Below the pieces are notes generated by a model. That model was not told the origin of the DNA. It was given only the letters and a program-made list of their open reading frames with translations, and searched no databases. A DNA stretch of 64,000 nt from Candidatus Francisella endociliophora (GTDB taxonomy: Bacteria > Pseudomonadota > Gammaproteobacteria > Francisellales > Francisellaceae), in assembly GCF_000764555.1 (NCBI RefSeq), contig NZ_CP009574.1:806001-870000 (forward strand), in the 5' to 3' direction. Within the stretch, counting starts at the first letter, position 1, and the number at the start of each line of letters is the position of its first letter. This document shows, in pieces, positions 7,888 to 17,568 of the stretch. The position numbers and the translations under genes are program-made.

Positions 7888-9858
7888 TTATTTAAAACTT
7901 AGCTTATTTGATATTTGATTATCAAGAATGTCACTTAACCTAACTCTTTTATCTTTAAGAATAATATTGTTATAAATAACCATATTCACCAATACACTTC
8001 TAACATAGTGACGCGTCTCACCAAATGGAATACTTTCTAGCCATTGTTTTGCTGGAATCTCTTGTTTTGTTAACCACTTAGCCACATTACCAGGACCGGC
8101 ATTATAAGCAGCAATTGTTAGGATGATATTACCTTTAAATAGCTGATTAAGAAAATCAAGATTTGCGCTACCAACACTTATATTAACATTAGGAGTAAAT
8201 AGTTTTTCTGCAATATTATCAATATTTTTTAACCTATATCTTTTAGCGACAAATCCAGCTGTAGAGTCTGTAACTTGCATCAACCCTTTTGCTCCTGCAA
8301 ATGAACTAGCCTCTCTATAGAATAAAGACTCCTGGCGCATAATAGAAAAAATTAAAGCTTTTTGTAAATTATATTTACTAGACTGGTCATCAACTTCAAT
8401 TGTAAAAGGGTATGGATAAAGAAGCTCTAAATGATTATCCAAACCAAGCATAGACATACTAAAAATAGCCTGATAATGCATTTCTTTAATCCATGCAAGC
8501 TGTGCTAGCTCAGGTATTTGCATCCTTTGTTGGCTTCTAAATTTTTCTCGTATAATCCATTTCCATAACTGACTAGAATCTTTATACTGACCAGCCTCAT
8601 AAAGCATCACCGCTTGAGAAATATTCCTATCTTTTAAGAAATCTGTCGTTTTTTCTTTAGAAATCAACTTAACTTTATCAGAACCTAAAACATATTTTTT
8701 ACCAAGAGCATCAGCAGATAACAACGTATAATAGTTAAAGCCTTTTTGTATTGCTAAGCTTTCATAAATCTCATTTGCCTTTGCTTTATTACCAGTTTTT
8801 GAATAACTATAAGCAAACCAATACTTCCAAGCATTTTCTTTTTGCATTTTAGCAGGAAGATTCTTATAGTTGTTTATATAGTTTTGAGAATCAAAGCTAT
8901 ATATATCTACTCTTAATAACCATGCCCAAGCATTATCATCGTAGTATTTCTTATCTACTTTTGCAAACCATTCTTTAGCTTGTTGCATGTTATGATTTTT
9001 TGCAAAAGCAACAGCAATTGGTAAAGTTGCCTTACTTTTTGCCTCGTCATTTAAATAGCTTTTGTTTTTTAGTTTTAGCCAAATCTTTGCATAATCTTCT
9101 AGTTTAGTTTTCACAGAATCCTTTGAAGTCTCAGCTAGTACTTCTATAAACTCTGGGTAGTCATGATATTTCGCTATAAAACCATCAAGCAATTGAGGAT
9201 TATCTGTAGTTTTTTTCCATGCTTTTATATAGTCATTATAAGAATGTTGTTCAATATTATTATCTAAAAGTATAAGAGCATCATCAAAATTATCTTCAAA
9301 AGCTAGCTTATATGCTTTCTCTACAACACAATCTTTATTTTTACTGGTAGAGTCTTGTTTTTTCCAATAATCATCCACATCAGAACATTCAAGAGCTGAA
9401 TATTTTTTAGTCTGTGTGAATTTAGAAAAGTCTACTATAGCCTTTCTTTTAAATTCTTCATCTGATGCTTTCTGTGCAATTATCCAACACTTGCCAGCAG
9501 ACTCAAGGTTGCCGTCATAGAATTGTTTAAACATCTGCCAATTATTATTTTTCGCATAATATCTCGCCAAATCATCACATAAGGCTGAACTCCAATACTG
9601 ATCTTCATTCTCATCAAAAAAGGTTTTAATCTGTTCTTGAGTAAATGCTGCTGGATCAAGAGATATTTTTTTATACTGAAGATAAGCATCTATATTTGTA
9701 GATTTAAGATTGGATTTGATATGTTGCTTATCTTTATACTCTTTTTGCTGGATTGTAGCTAACTGTTTTTTTAATTGCTGCACTTGCTTCTCAGAAATAC
9801 TGCTGTATGCAATAGTTGAGATAAATAGAGCACCATAGATAAAGAACTTCTTAAACAA
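7888..9858 (-). CDS. slt: Soluble lytic murein transglycosylase, copy 1
   Basis: Periplasmic peptidoglycan-degrading enzyme of the Slt70 family. The catalytic domain is C-terminal with the Glu in SIMRQESLFY, GLMQVTDS and AYNAGPGNVAKW; the first 450 residues form the helical U-shaped domain. The frame is open to a TTG inside mtnN at 9894, but AAGGAGAG lies five bases before a TTG at 9858. That start gives a clean signal peptide (FKKFFIYGALFISTIAYS), so I use it (656 residues). It follows mtnN by about 22 bases and precedes a tandem paralogue, in the run parC-mtnN-slt-slt. Confidence 0.93.
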   Translation of the reverse strand: MFKKFFIYGALFISTIAYSSISEKQVQQLKKQLATIQQKEYKDKQHIKSNLKSTNIDAYLQYKKISLDPAAFTQEQIKTFFDENEDQYWSSALCDDLARYYAKNNNWQMFKQFYDGNLESAGKCWIIAQKASDEEFKRKAIVDFSKFTQTKKYSALECSDVDDYWKKQDSTSKNKDCVVEKAYKLAFEDNFDDALILLDNNIEQHSYNDYIKAWKKTTDNPQLLDGFIAKYHDYPEFIEVLAETSKDSVKTKLEDYAKIWLKLKNKSYLNDEAKSKATLPIAVAFAKNHNMQQAKEWFAKVDKKYYDDNAWAWLLRVDIYSFDSQNYINNYKNLPAKMQKENAWKYWFAYSYSKTGNKAKANEIYESLAIQKGFNYYTLLSADALGKKYVLGSDKVKLISKEKTTDFLKDRNISQAVMLYEAGQYKDSSQLWKWIIREKFRSQQRMQIPELAQLAWIKEMHYQAIFSMSMLGLDNHLELLYPYPFTIEVDDQSSKYNLQKALIFSIMRQESLFYREASSFAGAKGLMQVTDSTAGFVAKRYRLKNIDNIAEKLFTPNVNISVGSANLDFLNQLFKGNIILTIAAYNAGPGNVAKWLTKQEIPAKQWLESIPFGETRHYVRSVLVNMVIYNNIILKDKRVRLSDILDNQISNKLSFK

Positions 9859-9880
9859 TACAGCTCTCCTTAATGTAAGA

Positions 9881-10567
9881 TTATAGTTTCTCAACCAACT
9901 TGGTTACAAACTCAGCTGATCTATTAGCTGCTATTTTTGCGAACTCATCAAAATTCTCAGGAGCATCACCATCAGCTGTATCAGAAATGCTTCTCAAAAT
10001 TAAGCTTGGAACACCCATCTCATTACATATTAGGTTAACACTACCACCTTCCATCTCGATAGCTTTTGCTCCAAACTCCTTTATAACAAAATCTTTTTTC
10101 TCAACGGAATGAATAAACTGATCTCCTGTAGCAATTACTCCTGTCTGCAAATACAGGTCTAATTCTTTTGCAACTATTTGGGCTTGCTGTAAAATCTCTG
10201 TAGATGTAGCAATCTCTACTTCAGAAGTCGGAATCTTACCATGAGGATAACCAAAAGCTGTGATATCAACATCATGCTGGACTGTAGCAGTTGCAGCAAT
10301 AATATCTCCAACTTTCAAATCTTGTAGTCCACCAGCAACACCTGTAAATAAAAGAGCCTCAACACCGAACTTTTCTATCATAACAGTAGCAGTCAAACTT
10401 GAAAAAACTTTACCAATTTTACTATATGCAACCACAAGATCCTTGCCTTTGTAACTTGCAGTATAGTATTTATTATTTGCATACTCTACAACTTCATAAT
10501 TATCTAACTTTTCTAAAATTGGTTGGATTTCTATCTCCATAGCTCCAAGTATTGCTATTTTTTTCAT
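9881..10567 (-). CDS. mtnN: 5'-methylthioadenosine/S-adenosylhomocysteine nucleosidase
   Basis: Cytoplasmic nucleosidase that releases adenine from methylthioadenosine and S-adenosylhomocysteine, clearing by-products of SAM-dependent reactions and polyamine synthesis. The 228-residue protein has the family start (KKIAILGAMEIEIQPI), FTGVAGGL, the ribose-binding segment KAIEMEGGSV and the catalytic Asp in RSISDTADGDA. Length is typical. Its ATG lies one base after the parC stop, so the two are coupled, and the downstream slt start lies just past its stop. Confidence 0.96.
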   Translation of the reverse strand: MKKIAILGAMEIEIQPILEKLDNYEVVEYANNKYYTASYKGKDLVVAYSKIGKVFSSLTATVMIEKFGVEALLFTGVAGGLQDLKVGDIIAATATVQHDVDITAFGYPHGKIPTSEVEIATSTEILQQAQIVAKELDLYLQTGVIATGDQFIHSVEKKDFVIKEFGAKAIEMEGGSVNLICNEMGVPSLILRSISDTADGDAPENFDEFAKIAANRSAEFVTKLVEKL

Positions 10568-10568
10568 T

Positions 10569-12806
10569 TTAACTCTCTGTATTATTTTTTTGTGTGTTTT
10601 CTATATTAACTTTTGTGATTTTTCTAAAGCCTTGTGGTAAAAGTACTCCTCCACCAGATGGTTTATCTGTAAGATAAGTATCTATATTTTTATTATCGAT
10701 TCTAATAAATCTCTTACCAGCACTAAGTGTAAGTTCTTGCTCAGGTTCAAAAAGCTCTATAAATTTAACTTTATCTTTTTTATCTAATCTTATAATGGAT
10801 TTGCCTTTACCTTTTTTAAGAACTCCAAAACTAGCAAAATCACGAATAACTGTACGCCCTTGTGAACTTACTGCTAACATTTTTTTATTCTCTTTAAATG
10901 GCATAAATGCTATAACATCCTCAGTATCAAAAATATTTTTACCAGTGACCTTATTAGTTATCAAATCTTCAGCTGGAATAACAAAACCTTTACCACTAGC
11001 ACTAGCTAACAAGAAGTGAGAAGCTACATTAACAAATGCCATGTTGATAATTTCATCTTTTTTATCAAGTGGAATATATGTGGTTATATGTTCACCATAT
11101 CCCCTAGCAGATGGAAACTTATCAACATACATTGAGTAAGCTTTACCAAGCTTGGTAAAGAATACCAGCTTAATATTACTATTCCCTGAAGTTGCCAAAT
11201 ATGGTTTATCTTCAGGTTTGTAGTTAAGACCTTTCGGATCTATACCATCTCCCTTGGCACATCTTACCCAGCCAGCTTTTGATAATATAACAGTCACTCT
11301 CTCGCTTGGCATTAGATCTTTTTCTTCAAGAGCCTGCGCTTTTTCTGTCTCAATAATGTGTGAACGACGCTCATCACCAAAATCAGCCAAGATTTGTTTA
11401 AACTCTTTTTTCATTAAGTTTCTAAATTTAACTTCACTATTTAAGTAGCCTTCTAAGAGCTCTTTTTCTTTTGCTAGCTCAGCCTGCTCTTTTTTGATTT
11501 CAATCTCTTCAATCTTCGCTAGCTTACGCAGTCTGATATTTAAAATTGCTTCAGCTTGAATTTCTGAAAGTGAAAACCTATTTTGTAGTTCAATGCTTGG
11601 ATCATCATAGTTTCTGATAATCTCAATCACTTCATCTATATTTAGAAAAGCAATTAGTAAACCTTCTAATACATGCAACCTTGCAAGTACTTTATCTAGG
11701 CTAGTTTGTAACCTTCTGCGTAAAGTAGCTTTGCGATACTCCAACCACTCTGTAAGTATCTCTAAAAGATTCTTCACTTTAGGACGATTATCAAGACCAA
11801 TCATATTCATATTCACACGGAAACTTTTCTCAAGATCAGTGGTCGCAAGCAAGTGCCCCATGATTTTTTGAATATTTTTCTTAGTACTTCCAGAGTATAG
11901 TACTATTTTGACAGGCTCTTTATCATCAGACTCATCTTGGATATTTTTTATCCAACTAATTTTTTGAGCTTTAAGTTGGTTAGCAATTTGTTCCATAACA
12001 GAAGCACTTGACACTTGATGTGGTAGCCTTGTAATAACTACATTGCCATGACTATCATAGTGATATACTGCTTGTTGTCTAATTGAGCCATTACCAGTTC
12101 TATATAAATCCGCTATTTCTTGACGAGAGCTGATAATATTTGCTCCTCCAGGATAATCTGGAGCTTCGACTATTTCTAAGACATCATCAATTGTAGACTT
12201 TGGTTTTGACAAAAGTTGCAAACAAGCATTAATAATCTCAGTTATATTGTGCGGAGGAATATATGTTGACATCCCCACAGCAATACCCATTGCACCATTT
12301 AGTAAAATATTTGGCACTTGAGCAGGTAGTAGTTTTGGCTCATCCATTGTACCATCAAAGTTTTTGACCCAATCAACTGTACCTTTTTTTAGCTCATCTA
12401 GTAACAATACTGCATATTTAGATAAACGCGATTCTGTATATCGCATTGCAGCAAATGACTTAGGATCATCGATAGATCCCCAGTTACCTTGCCCATCGAT
12501 AAAAGGATAACGATATGAAAAGTCTTGTGCCATCAGCACCATAGCTTCATAACAAGCACTATCACCATGTGGATGATATTTACCAAGTACATCACCTACT
12601 GTACGAGCTGATTTTTTGTATTTAGATAGATGGCTTAGACCAATCTCACTCATTGCATATATGATACGCCTTTGCACAGGCTTCAAACCATCTGATATAT
12701 GAGGTAAAGCTCTATCTAAGATCACATACATTGAGTAGTTCAAGTATGCCTGTTCGGAGAACTCGCCAACAGATTGAGTGTTTTCTAAACTTGAGAATAA
12801 ATCCAT
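10569..12806 (-). CDS. parC: DNA topoisomerase IV subunit A
   Basis: Breakage-reunion subunit of topoisomerase IV, which decatenates replicated chromosomes with ParE. The 745-residue protein begins with the winged-helix CAP domain. The active-site Tyr lies in [12 protein letters not shown] near residue 119, preceded by [20 protein letters not shown] (the quinolone-resistance region). A tower and coiled-coil region follow, then a C-terminal beta-pinwheel. The short length and [12 protein letters not shown] start favour ParC over GyrA. Head gene of a minus-strand run with mtnN one base downstream. Confidence 0.96.
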   Translation of the reverse strand: MDLFSSLENTQSVGEFSEQAYLNYSMYVILDRALPHISDGLKPVQRRIIYAMSEIGLSHLSKYKKSARTVGDVLGKYHPHGDSACYEAMVLMAQDFSYRYPFIDGQGNWGSIDDPKSFAAMRYTESRLSKYAVLLLDELKKGTVDWVKNFDGTMDEPKLLPAQVPNILLNGAMGIAVGMSTYIPPHNITEIINACLQLLSKPKSTIDDVLEIVEAPDYPGGANIISSRQEIADLYRTGNGSIRQQAVYHYDSHGNVVITRLPHQVSSASVMEQIANQLKAQKISWIKNIQDESDDKEPVKIVLYSGSTKKNIQKIMGHLLATTDLEKSFRVNMNMIGLDNRPKVKNLLEILTEWLEYRKATLRRRLQTSLDKVLARLHVLEGLLIAFLNIDEVIEIIRNYDDPSIELQNRFSLSEIQAEAILNIRLRKLAKIEEIEIKKEQAELAKEKELLEGYLNSEVKFRNLMKKEFKQILADFGDERRSHIIETEKAQALEEKDLMPSERVTVILSKAGWVRCAKGDGIDPKGLNYKPEDKPYLATSGNSNIKLVFFTKLGKAYSMYVDKFPSARGYGEHITTYIPLDKKDEIINMAFVNVASHFLLASASGKGFVIPAEDLITNKVTGKNIFDTEDVIAFMPFKENKKMLAVSSQGRTVIRDFASFGVLKKGKGKSIIRLDKKDKVKFIELFEPEQELTLSAGKRFIRIDNKNIDTYLTDKPSGGGVLLPQGFRKITKVNIENTQKNNTES

Positions 12807-12941
12807 ATATTAAGGAGATATAATAAACTAATGGCTAAATTATATATTAACAGCCTTTGCTATGCTAGAGAAGTTAGAAAGTACTAAGACTAGATCATCC
12901 TATTATAGGATACCAATTATTAACTTGGGTTATTTAAAAAC

Positions 12942-13805
12942 CTAGTTATTACTTTGTTGAGCTTGACGCTGCTTAAACATATAGACAATAGTTTCTAACT
13001 CTCTTGAAAACACAAAGCCTTTTCTTTTTAGATAATCCACCGTCTTAAGATTATAACCTCTCAACTCCCAAACCTTGTTTGTAAAATCAAAAGTTGTAAT
13101 CGCATTTAAAAAACTGCTTCTACCCTTACGACATTCTGCAGTAAGTGCAGATGTAGCTGGAAACTTAATTAAAATTGTACGTTTATTAGCATCATAAACT
13201 GCAACAGATGGATCTTTATTATATTTGCGCAACTGCTCACTAAAGCTTGTAAATTCTTCGATATCAAGAAGTGAAGCCTCTTCATCTTCTTTATTAAGCT
13301 GTTTTATCGTACGATTGTTAAAATCTTGTTTAAGCTGATGAAGATCTTCCTTTAGTTGACTAAATTTCTCTAAAAGCTCTTTATAGCGTTTCTCTAAAGT
13401 TAAATTTGATATTTCCAGACTATCATTTCGATTAGATAGTTCTACTTGCTTTTGTTTTAATTTAGATGTTTTATCTGCGACTTCTTTGTCTATGTGAGTC
13501 TTGAGATTATTTCTTAGAGTATAAGTAATATCATTTTTATCAACTGCAAAACTCTTTAGTGTAGTTTTGATAGTCTCAAGCAACTCATCATGATTAGGTT
13601 TAGAAATTTGCTCAACCTCATTTTCAGCAACTGCTAAAGCTTGTTTTCTGTCATCTTTGTACAATGTAACTTTTTCTACTAAATCAATTATCGAAACACC
13701 ATTACCAATAAGTTTTCTGATCTTATTAACTGTAATTTCTTCATTTTGTGACTTTAAAAGATCACATTTTTGATTTACTAGTTTTTGAGTTACTTGTTTT
13801 GACAT
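12942..13805 (-). CDS. KfrA-like DNA-binding coiled-coil protein
   Basis: The first 45 residues (VTQKLVNQKCDLL, then EITVNKIRKLIGNGVS) match the pattern of the KfrA N-terminal DNA-binding domain of plasmid proteins: a helix, T-x-x-x-I-R-x-x-L-G-x-G, then a helix. Residues 90-165 form a charged coiled coil (KLKQKQVELSNRND, LEKRYKELLEKFSQLKEDL). The last 100 residues form a separate domain with KFPATSALTAECRKGRS. It starts one base after the map stop codon, so the two genes are co-transcribed. A chromosome-organising or transcriptional role is inference only. Assignment to KfrA is from pattern memory, not a search. Confidence 0.7.
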   Translation of the reverse strand: MSKQVTQKLVNQKCDLLKSQNEEITVNKIRKLIGNGVSIIDLVEKVTLYKDDRKQALAVAENEVEQISKPNHDELLETIKTTLKSFAVDKNDITYTLRNNLKTHIDKEVADKTSKLKQKQVELSNRNDSLEISNLTLEKRYKELLEKFSQLKEDLHQLKQDFNNRTIKQLNKEDEEASLLDIEEFTSFSEQLRKYNKDPSVAVYDANKRTILIKFPATSALTAECRKGRSSFLNAITTFDFTNKVWELRGYNLKTVDYLKRKGFVFSRELETIVYMFKQRQAQQSNN

Positions 13806-13806
13806 C

Positions 13807-14577
13807 TTAGCCTTTTTCTTCTTCTCTTAAAGTTAAAACCTCATAGCCATCTTTTGTAACTAAAATTGTATGCTCCCATTGAGCTGATAGTGATCTGTCT
13901 TTTGTAACAGCAGTCCAACCATCTTTAAGAACTGATACAGCTCTTTTACCAATATTAATCATTGGTTCAATTGTGAAGATCATACCTTCTTCAATTTTTG
14001 CACCTGTACCAGCTTTACCATGATGCATCACATGAGGTGGTTCATGGAAATTTGCACCAATACCATGACCACAAAAAGCATCAACTATTGAATACCCGAA
14101 CTTCTTAGCATGTTTTTCAATTACAGCACCTATATCGCCAAAGTGATTACCTGGTTTAACAACCTCTATACCTTTCCAAAGGCATTCATGTGTTACATCA
14201 ACTAATTTTTTAGCCATTACAGATGGTTCACCAATCATAAACATTTTACTAGTATCACCATGATAGCCATCTTTTTTAACAGTCACATCTATATTTAATA
14301 TATCGCCTTTTTTCAGCTTTTTATCAGCAGGTATACCATGACAAACCACATGATTTATAGATGTACAAATAGATTTTGGGAAACCATGATAATTAAGCGG
14401 TGCAGGATAAGCATCTTGCTCTTTGACAATATAATCATGACAAATATTATCAAGTTCTTCGGTAGTAACACCCTCTTTAACATAAGGAGTAATCATCTCT
14501 AGAACTTCTGCCGCCAACTTTCCAGCAATACGCATTTTTTCAATTTCTTCTGGTGTTTTTATAAGTATTTCGCTCAT
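13807..14577 (-). CDS. map: Methionine aminopeptidase, type I
   Basis: Removes the initiator methionine from nascent cytoplasmic proteins after deformylation. The 256-residue protein has the family fold with metal ligands in ILNIDVTVKKDGYHGDTS (two Asp), the His in GHGIGANFHEPP, and the Glu residues in MIFTIEPM and SAQWEHTI. The substrate His is in PLNYHGFPKSICTSINHVV. Length is standard for the short bacterial class. It is the first gene of a two-gene unit with the KfrA-like gene. Confidence 0.97.
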   Translation of the reverse strand: MSEILIKTPEEIEKMRIAGKLAAEVLEMITPYVKEGVTTEELDNICHDYIVKEQDAYPAPLNYHGFPKSICTSINHVVCHGIPADKKLKKGDILNIDVTVKKDGYHGDTSKMFMIGEPSVMAKKLVDVTHECLWKGIEVVKPGNHFGDIGAVIEKHAKKFGYSIVDAFCGHGIGANFHEPPHVMHHGKAGTGAKIEEGMIFTIEPMINIGKRAVSVLKDGWTAVTKDRSLSAQWEHTILVTKDGYEVLTLREEEKG

Positions 14578-14697
14578 TTATACATATCATTTTTTAAATA
14601 TAAGTCTAAGTGCTATTATAAACTATCATTTCATGAATATATAGATGTCGTAAAATGATGTTAAAATTAACAGACTAAAACTTATAATCTCAACAAA

Positions 14698-15027
14698 ATG
14701 AAAATCCAACAAGCCCAACAGACCTTAGCAGAACTTTTCAAAAATATTTCTCACCCACGCTTAGCAAGTTTTATAGCTTTAACAGAAGAGGTTGGAGAAC
14801 TTGCTAATGAAATTATGCAAAAAGAAATATATGAAGAAACCTCAAATAATGAAAAAATAACCTCTGAACTTACAGATGTTTTTGTTAGTCTGCTTGAGCT
14901 AGCAAATTTATATGAGATAGATTTAGAGAATGAATTTAACAAAAAAATAAAAACTCTAAAGCCTCGTGTAGCACAATGGCAATCTGCAGAAAGTTTATTA
15001 AAAATAAAAAGAGATAAGCTTGATTGA
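14698..15027 (+). CDS. MazG-like nucleotide pyrophosphohydrolase
   Basis: Small all-alpha NTP pyrophosphatase-type protein of 109 residues. The metal-binding EExxE pattern is visible in LTEEVGELANEIMQKE, and the second acidic pair in ELTDVFVSLLELANLY. That is one MazG-type four-helix unit, the length of the stand-alone house-cleaning enzymes; the substrate cannot be told from sequence. It stands alone, divergent from map. The C-terminal KTLKPRVAQWQSAE resembles other stand-alone MazG proteins. Confidence 0.8.
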   Translation: MKIQQAQQTLAELFKNISHPRLASFIALTEEVGELANEIMQKEIYEETSNNEKITSELTDVFVSLLELANLYEIDLENEFNKKIKTLKPRVAQWQSAESLLKIKRDKLD

Positions 15028-15123
15028 TTTTAAAAATCAATTTTTTATACCAATATATCTTGCTAGATCAACAAAGCTATCCTATATTATGAATTATTGA
15101 ATACGTCATTTTTACTTTATATT

Positions 15124-16374
15124 ATGAAAATATCTAAAATAATTTTAGCAGGTTTAACAACCTTTACTATATCAACACCTATATTAGCGAATGATCAATA
15201 CATTATCTTTGGTGATAGCCTAACAGATACAGGTAGCTCCAAAAGTAGTCAAATATTAAAAGATAATGATTTACCTGCTACAAACGGTGGTGAAATAGAT
15301 GGTAATAATCTTATTAGAGATCTAGGAAATAACTACTGGGTTCCCGGAGATACTGCATTTCCCAAGAACTTCCAAGCTGCCCCTATAACTAGCTTTAATT
15401 ATAGTGATATTAATCAAGCGCCTAAAACATGGATCAACTATTTCTCTGAAAAAAATGGGCAAACTCTAGTAATATATAGAGCTGCTATAACTGATTTTGG
15501 GAAATACCTAAATACTCCTAAAAATAACATTACTTTTGCTACTGCAACAGCTCAATCTGGTGATAATTTCATTGATGATCTAGATTATAAAGCAATTTAC
15601 CAAACAGGCATGTTCCCTTACGCAGACTGTCCAGCAGACAAATACGGTGAAGTTTTAAAAGGTTCACCAATAGCTAGTTGTGTCCCTAGCGTTACAAAAC
15701 AAGTTAAGAAGTTTATTAAGCTAGCTAAAGCAAATGATTTCAAACCAACTACAGATACTAAAGTTATCATCTGGGTCGGTGGTAATGATGTATTTGGAAA
15801 TATTGTTAAAATATTGAATATTCCAAATATTGATGTTAAAAATATCAAATCAGAATTTAAAAAATTCCAACCATCATTATTAGTTAATAATGTAAAAACA
15901 AGCATAAAACTCTTAGAAAATTTTGGCATTAAACCTAAAAACATATATGTTTTTGCCCTACCTAACTTCAAATATGTACCTGCTGTGCATCAACTTATAT
16001 CAGAGTTCCCTAATTCAGTACAAACTGTAATATCTAGTATACTTAGCGCGGTATCAATAAACTATAACAATAGTTTAAGATCTATGGCAAATCATGAAGG
16101 TGCTAATTTTTTTGATGTTGGTAAATACTTAATTGAACTAGTAAAAGATCCTCAAAATCCAGAATATGAACAATATTTTGGCAAAGTAAATAATAATCCT
16201 TTTTCAATGTGTGTAGATACAATCACAACCCCTAGTAAAAATATGGAAGAGAACTTTCCTATCTGCAAAGGATATATATTTTATAACAAAATGCATCCTA
16301 CCACATATACTCATAATATAGTCGCTGATAAATTCCAAGAGTTTGTAAATACATACTCTCTAGACAAAAAATAA
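15124..16374 (+). CDS. Secreted GDSL-family esterase/lipase
   Basis: SGNH/GDSL hydrolase, likely exported and acting on lipid or acyl esters. From the ATG at 15124 a signal peptide (KISKIILAGLTTFTIS) is cleaved near LANDQ. Block I is IIFGDSLTDTGSS with the nucleophile Ser32. The Block III Asn is in WVGGNDVFG, and the Block V His in KMHPTTYTHNI. The catalytic Asp three residues before that His is normally present (DxxH); here it is Asn (NKMH), so activity may be altered. A frame open to TTG 15097 adds residues before the signal peptide and was not used. Overall layout resembles the phospholipase/lecithinase subgroup (COG3240-like). Confidence 0.85.
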   Translation: MKISKIILAGLTTFTISTPILANDQYIIFGDSLTDTGSSKSSQILKDNDLPATNGGEIDGNNLIRDLGNNYWVPGDTAFPKNFQAAPITSFNYSDINQAPKTWINYFSEKNGQTLVIYRAAITDFGKYLNTPKNNITFATATAQSGDNFIDDLDYKAIYQTGMFPYADCPADKYGEVLKGSPIASCVPSVTKQVKKFIKLAKANDFKPTTDTKVIIWVGGNDVFGNIVKILNIPNIDVKNIKSEFKKFQPSLLVNNVKTSIKLLENFGIKPKNIYVFALPNFKYVPAVHQLISEFPNSVQTVISSILSAVSINYNNSLRSMANHEGANFFDVGKYLIELVKDPQNPEYEQYFGKVNNNPFSMCVDTITTPSKNMEENFPICKGYIFYNKMHPTTYTHNIVADKFQEFVNTYSLDKK

Positions 16375-16518
16375 TTCCAACACTATCTTTTACTATATTT
16401 TTGTATTATTATACTTTCTGTAAGGATTGGAGATTTCAGTGATATGATTTCTTATAGTTTTTTAACTCACTTTTTTTAGTCTTAGTGTTTTTACAAAATT
16501 ATAAATTCCATACAGCCT

Positions 16519-16542
16519 TTGGTAGGGGCTATGTCCTATCAA
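16519..16542 (+). promoter_or_regulatory. Stem-loop in the leader of csp-rpsU
   Basis: An 8-bp stem, TTGGTAGG (16519-16526) with CCTATCAA (16535-16542) and one G-U pair, encloses the 8-base loop GGCTATGT. It lies 35 bases before the cold-shock gene start, inside what should be its 5' leader. It could be a cold-responsive structure or an S21 feedback site; neither is shown. Confidence 0.4.
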
Positions 16543-16577
16543 AATATGAATAAAATAAACAAATTAAGAGAATAAAA

Positions 16578-16781
16578 ATGGATAATAAATCACAAGGTAC
16601 AGTTAAGTTTTTCAATGACCAAAAAGGTTTTGGTTTTATCACTCCTCAAGACGGTGGAAAAGATGTATTTGTACATATTTCAAAATTAGATGGTGAAACT
16701 TTGGCAGAAGGTCAACAGGTTGCTTTTGAAACTCAAGAAGGTAGAAAAGGTCCTGAAGCTATAAATATTGAGGTGCTATAA
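16578..16781 (+). CDS. Cold-shock domain protein
   Basis: Small single-stranded nucleic-acid-binding protein, probably an RNA chaperone. The 67 residues form one cold-shock domain with GTVKFFN, RNP1-like KGFGFI at 17-22 and RNP2-like VFVHI. AAGAG upstream is the ribosome binding site. The stop codon overlaps the rpsU ATG by one base (TAATG), so the two proteins are made from one message. This pairing of a cold-shock protein with S21 suggests joint response to temperature or translation state. Confidence 0.96.
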   Translation: MDNKSQGTVKFFNDQKGFGFITPQDGGKDVFVHISKLDGETLAEGQQVAFETQEGRKGPEAINIEVL

Positions 16782-16978
16782 TGCCAAGTATTAGAGTAGA
16801 TGATCGTAAACCATTTGATATAAGTCTAAGAAACTTTAAGCGTGCATGTGAAAAAGCAGGTATCAAACAAGAGCTTAGAGATAGACAACATTACGTAAAA
16901 CCTACTGAAAGAAGAAAGTTAGCTAAAAGAGCTGCTGTTAAAAGAGCTAGAATCGCTCAAAGAAGAGCTTTCGGTTAA
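16781..16978 (+). CDS. rpsU: 30S ribosomal protein S21
   Basis: The 65-residue, very basic protein has the S21 signature ([20 protein letters not shown]) and a basic tail. S21 sits near the anti-Shine-Dalgarno end of 16S rRNA and affects initiation. Its own Shine-Dalgarno (GAGGTG) lies inside the end of the cold-shock gene, and the start overlaps that gene's stop. From memory, Francisella encodes several S21 homologues that make ribosomes heterogeneous; which one this is cannot be decided here. Its TAA shares bases with the stop of the convergent GNAT gene. Confidence 0.97.
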   Translation: MPSIRVDDRKPFDISLRNFKRACEKAGIKQELRDRQHYVKPTERRKLAKRAAVKRARIAQRRAFG

Positions 16979-17484
16979 TCATTTCTTCCTTTCCAATCTT
17001 TTTTATTTAGTTTAAAAACTAATCTCTCTCGTAAATTATCTTTTTTATAAAGTTTTGCGCCTAGCTTTTCAACAGCTTTTTGCGAACGAAAATTACTAGT
17101 CCAAACATCAAAAAATACATTATCAAGATATTTAAAAGCATACTCTAGCATTAGTTTTTTTACTTTTTTATTTAATCCAGTACCCCAACATTTTTTTGCG
17201 TAAAATGTATAACCTATTTTTACTGATGAAGCGACTGAATCATACTCATAGTATCTTGTTGATCCAACCAACTCATCTTTGTAAAAAATCAAATAACAAT
17301 TCTGTGGATTATTTATAGCATCATTAAAAAACTTTTTGAACCCTTCTAGCTCACAACGTTCTTTAGCATTATATTGATCCCAAATTTCAGGATCTTTAGC
17401 AACTTCAAATAGTCTATCAGAATCATCTTGAGTCATTAGTTGAAGATGAACATTCTCACATGAAATAGATTTATTAAAGTCCAT
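16975..17484 (-). CDS. GNAT family N-acetyltransferase
   Basis: A 169-residue acetyltransferase of the RimJ/RimL type. The N-terminus ([27 protein letters not shown]) matches that subgroup, and the acetyl-CoA loop is in [28 protein letters not shown] later segment, [21 protein letters not shown], is the classic N-x-x-S-x-x-x-x-E-K-x-G motif. The substrate is unknown; spermidine, ribosomal-protein N-termini or an antibiotic are all possible. Convergent with rpsU, the stop codons overlapping. Confidence 0.88.
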   Translation of the reverse strand: MDFNKSISCENVHLQLMTQDDSDRLFEVAKDPEIWDQYNAKERCELEGFKKFFNDAINNPQNCYLIFYKDELVGSTRYYEYDSVASSVKIGYTFYAKKCWGTGLNKKVKKLMLEYAFKYLDNVFFDVWTSNFRSQKAVEKLGAKLYKKDNLRERLVFKLNKKDWKGRND

Positions 17485-17568
17485 ATAACTTTCTTCCCTA
17501 CACTTATAAATTCTATTATAAAAGCAAATATTACTATCAAAAGTTTTTTGATTTTCTTTTATATAAGC

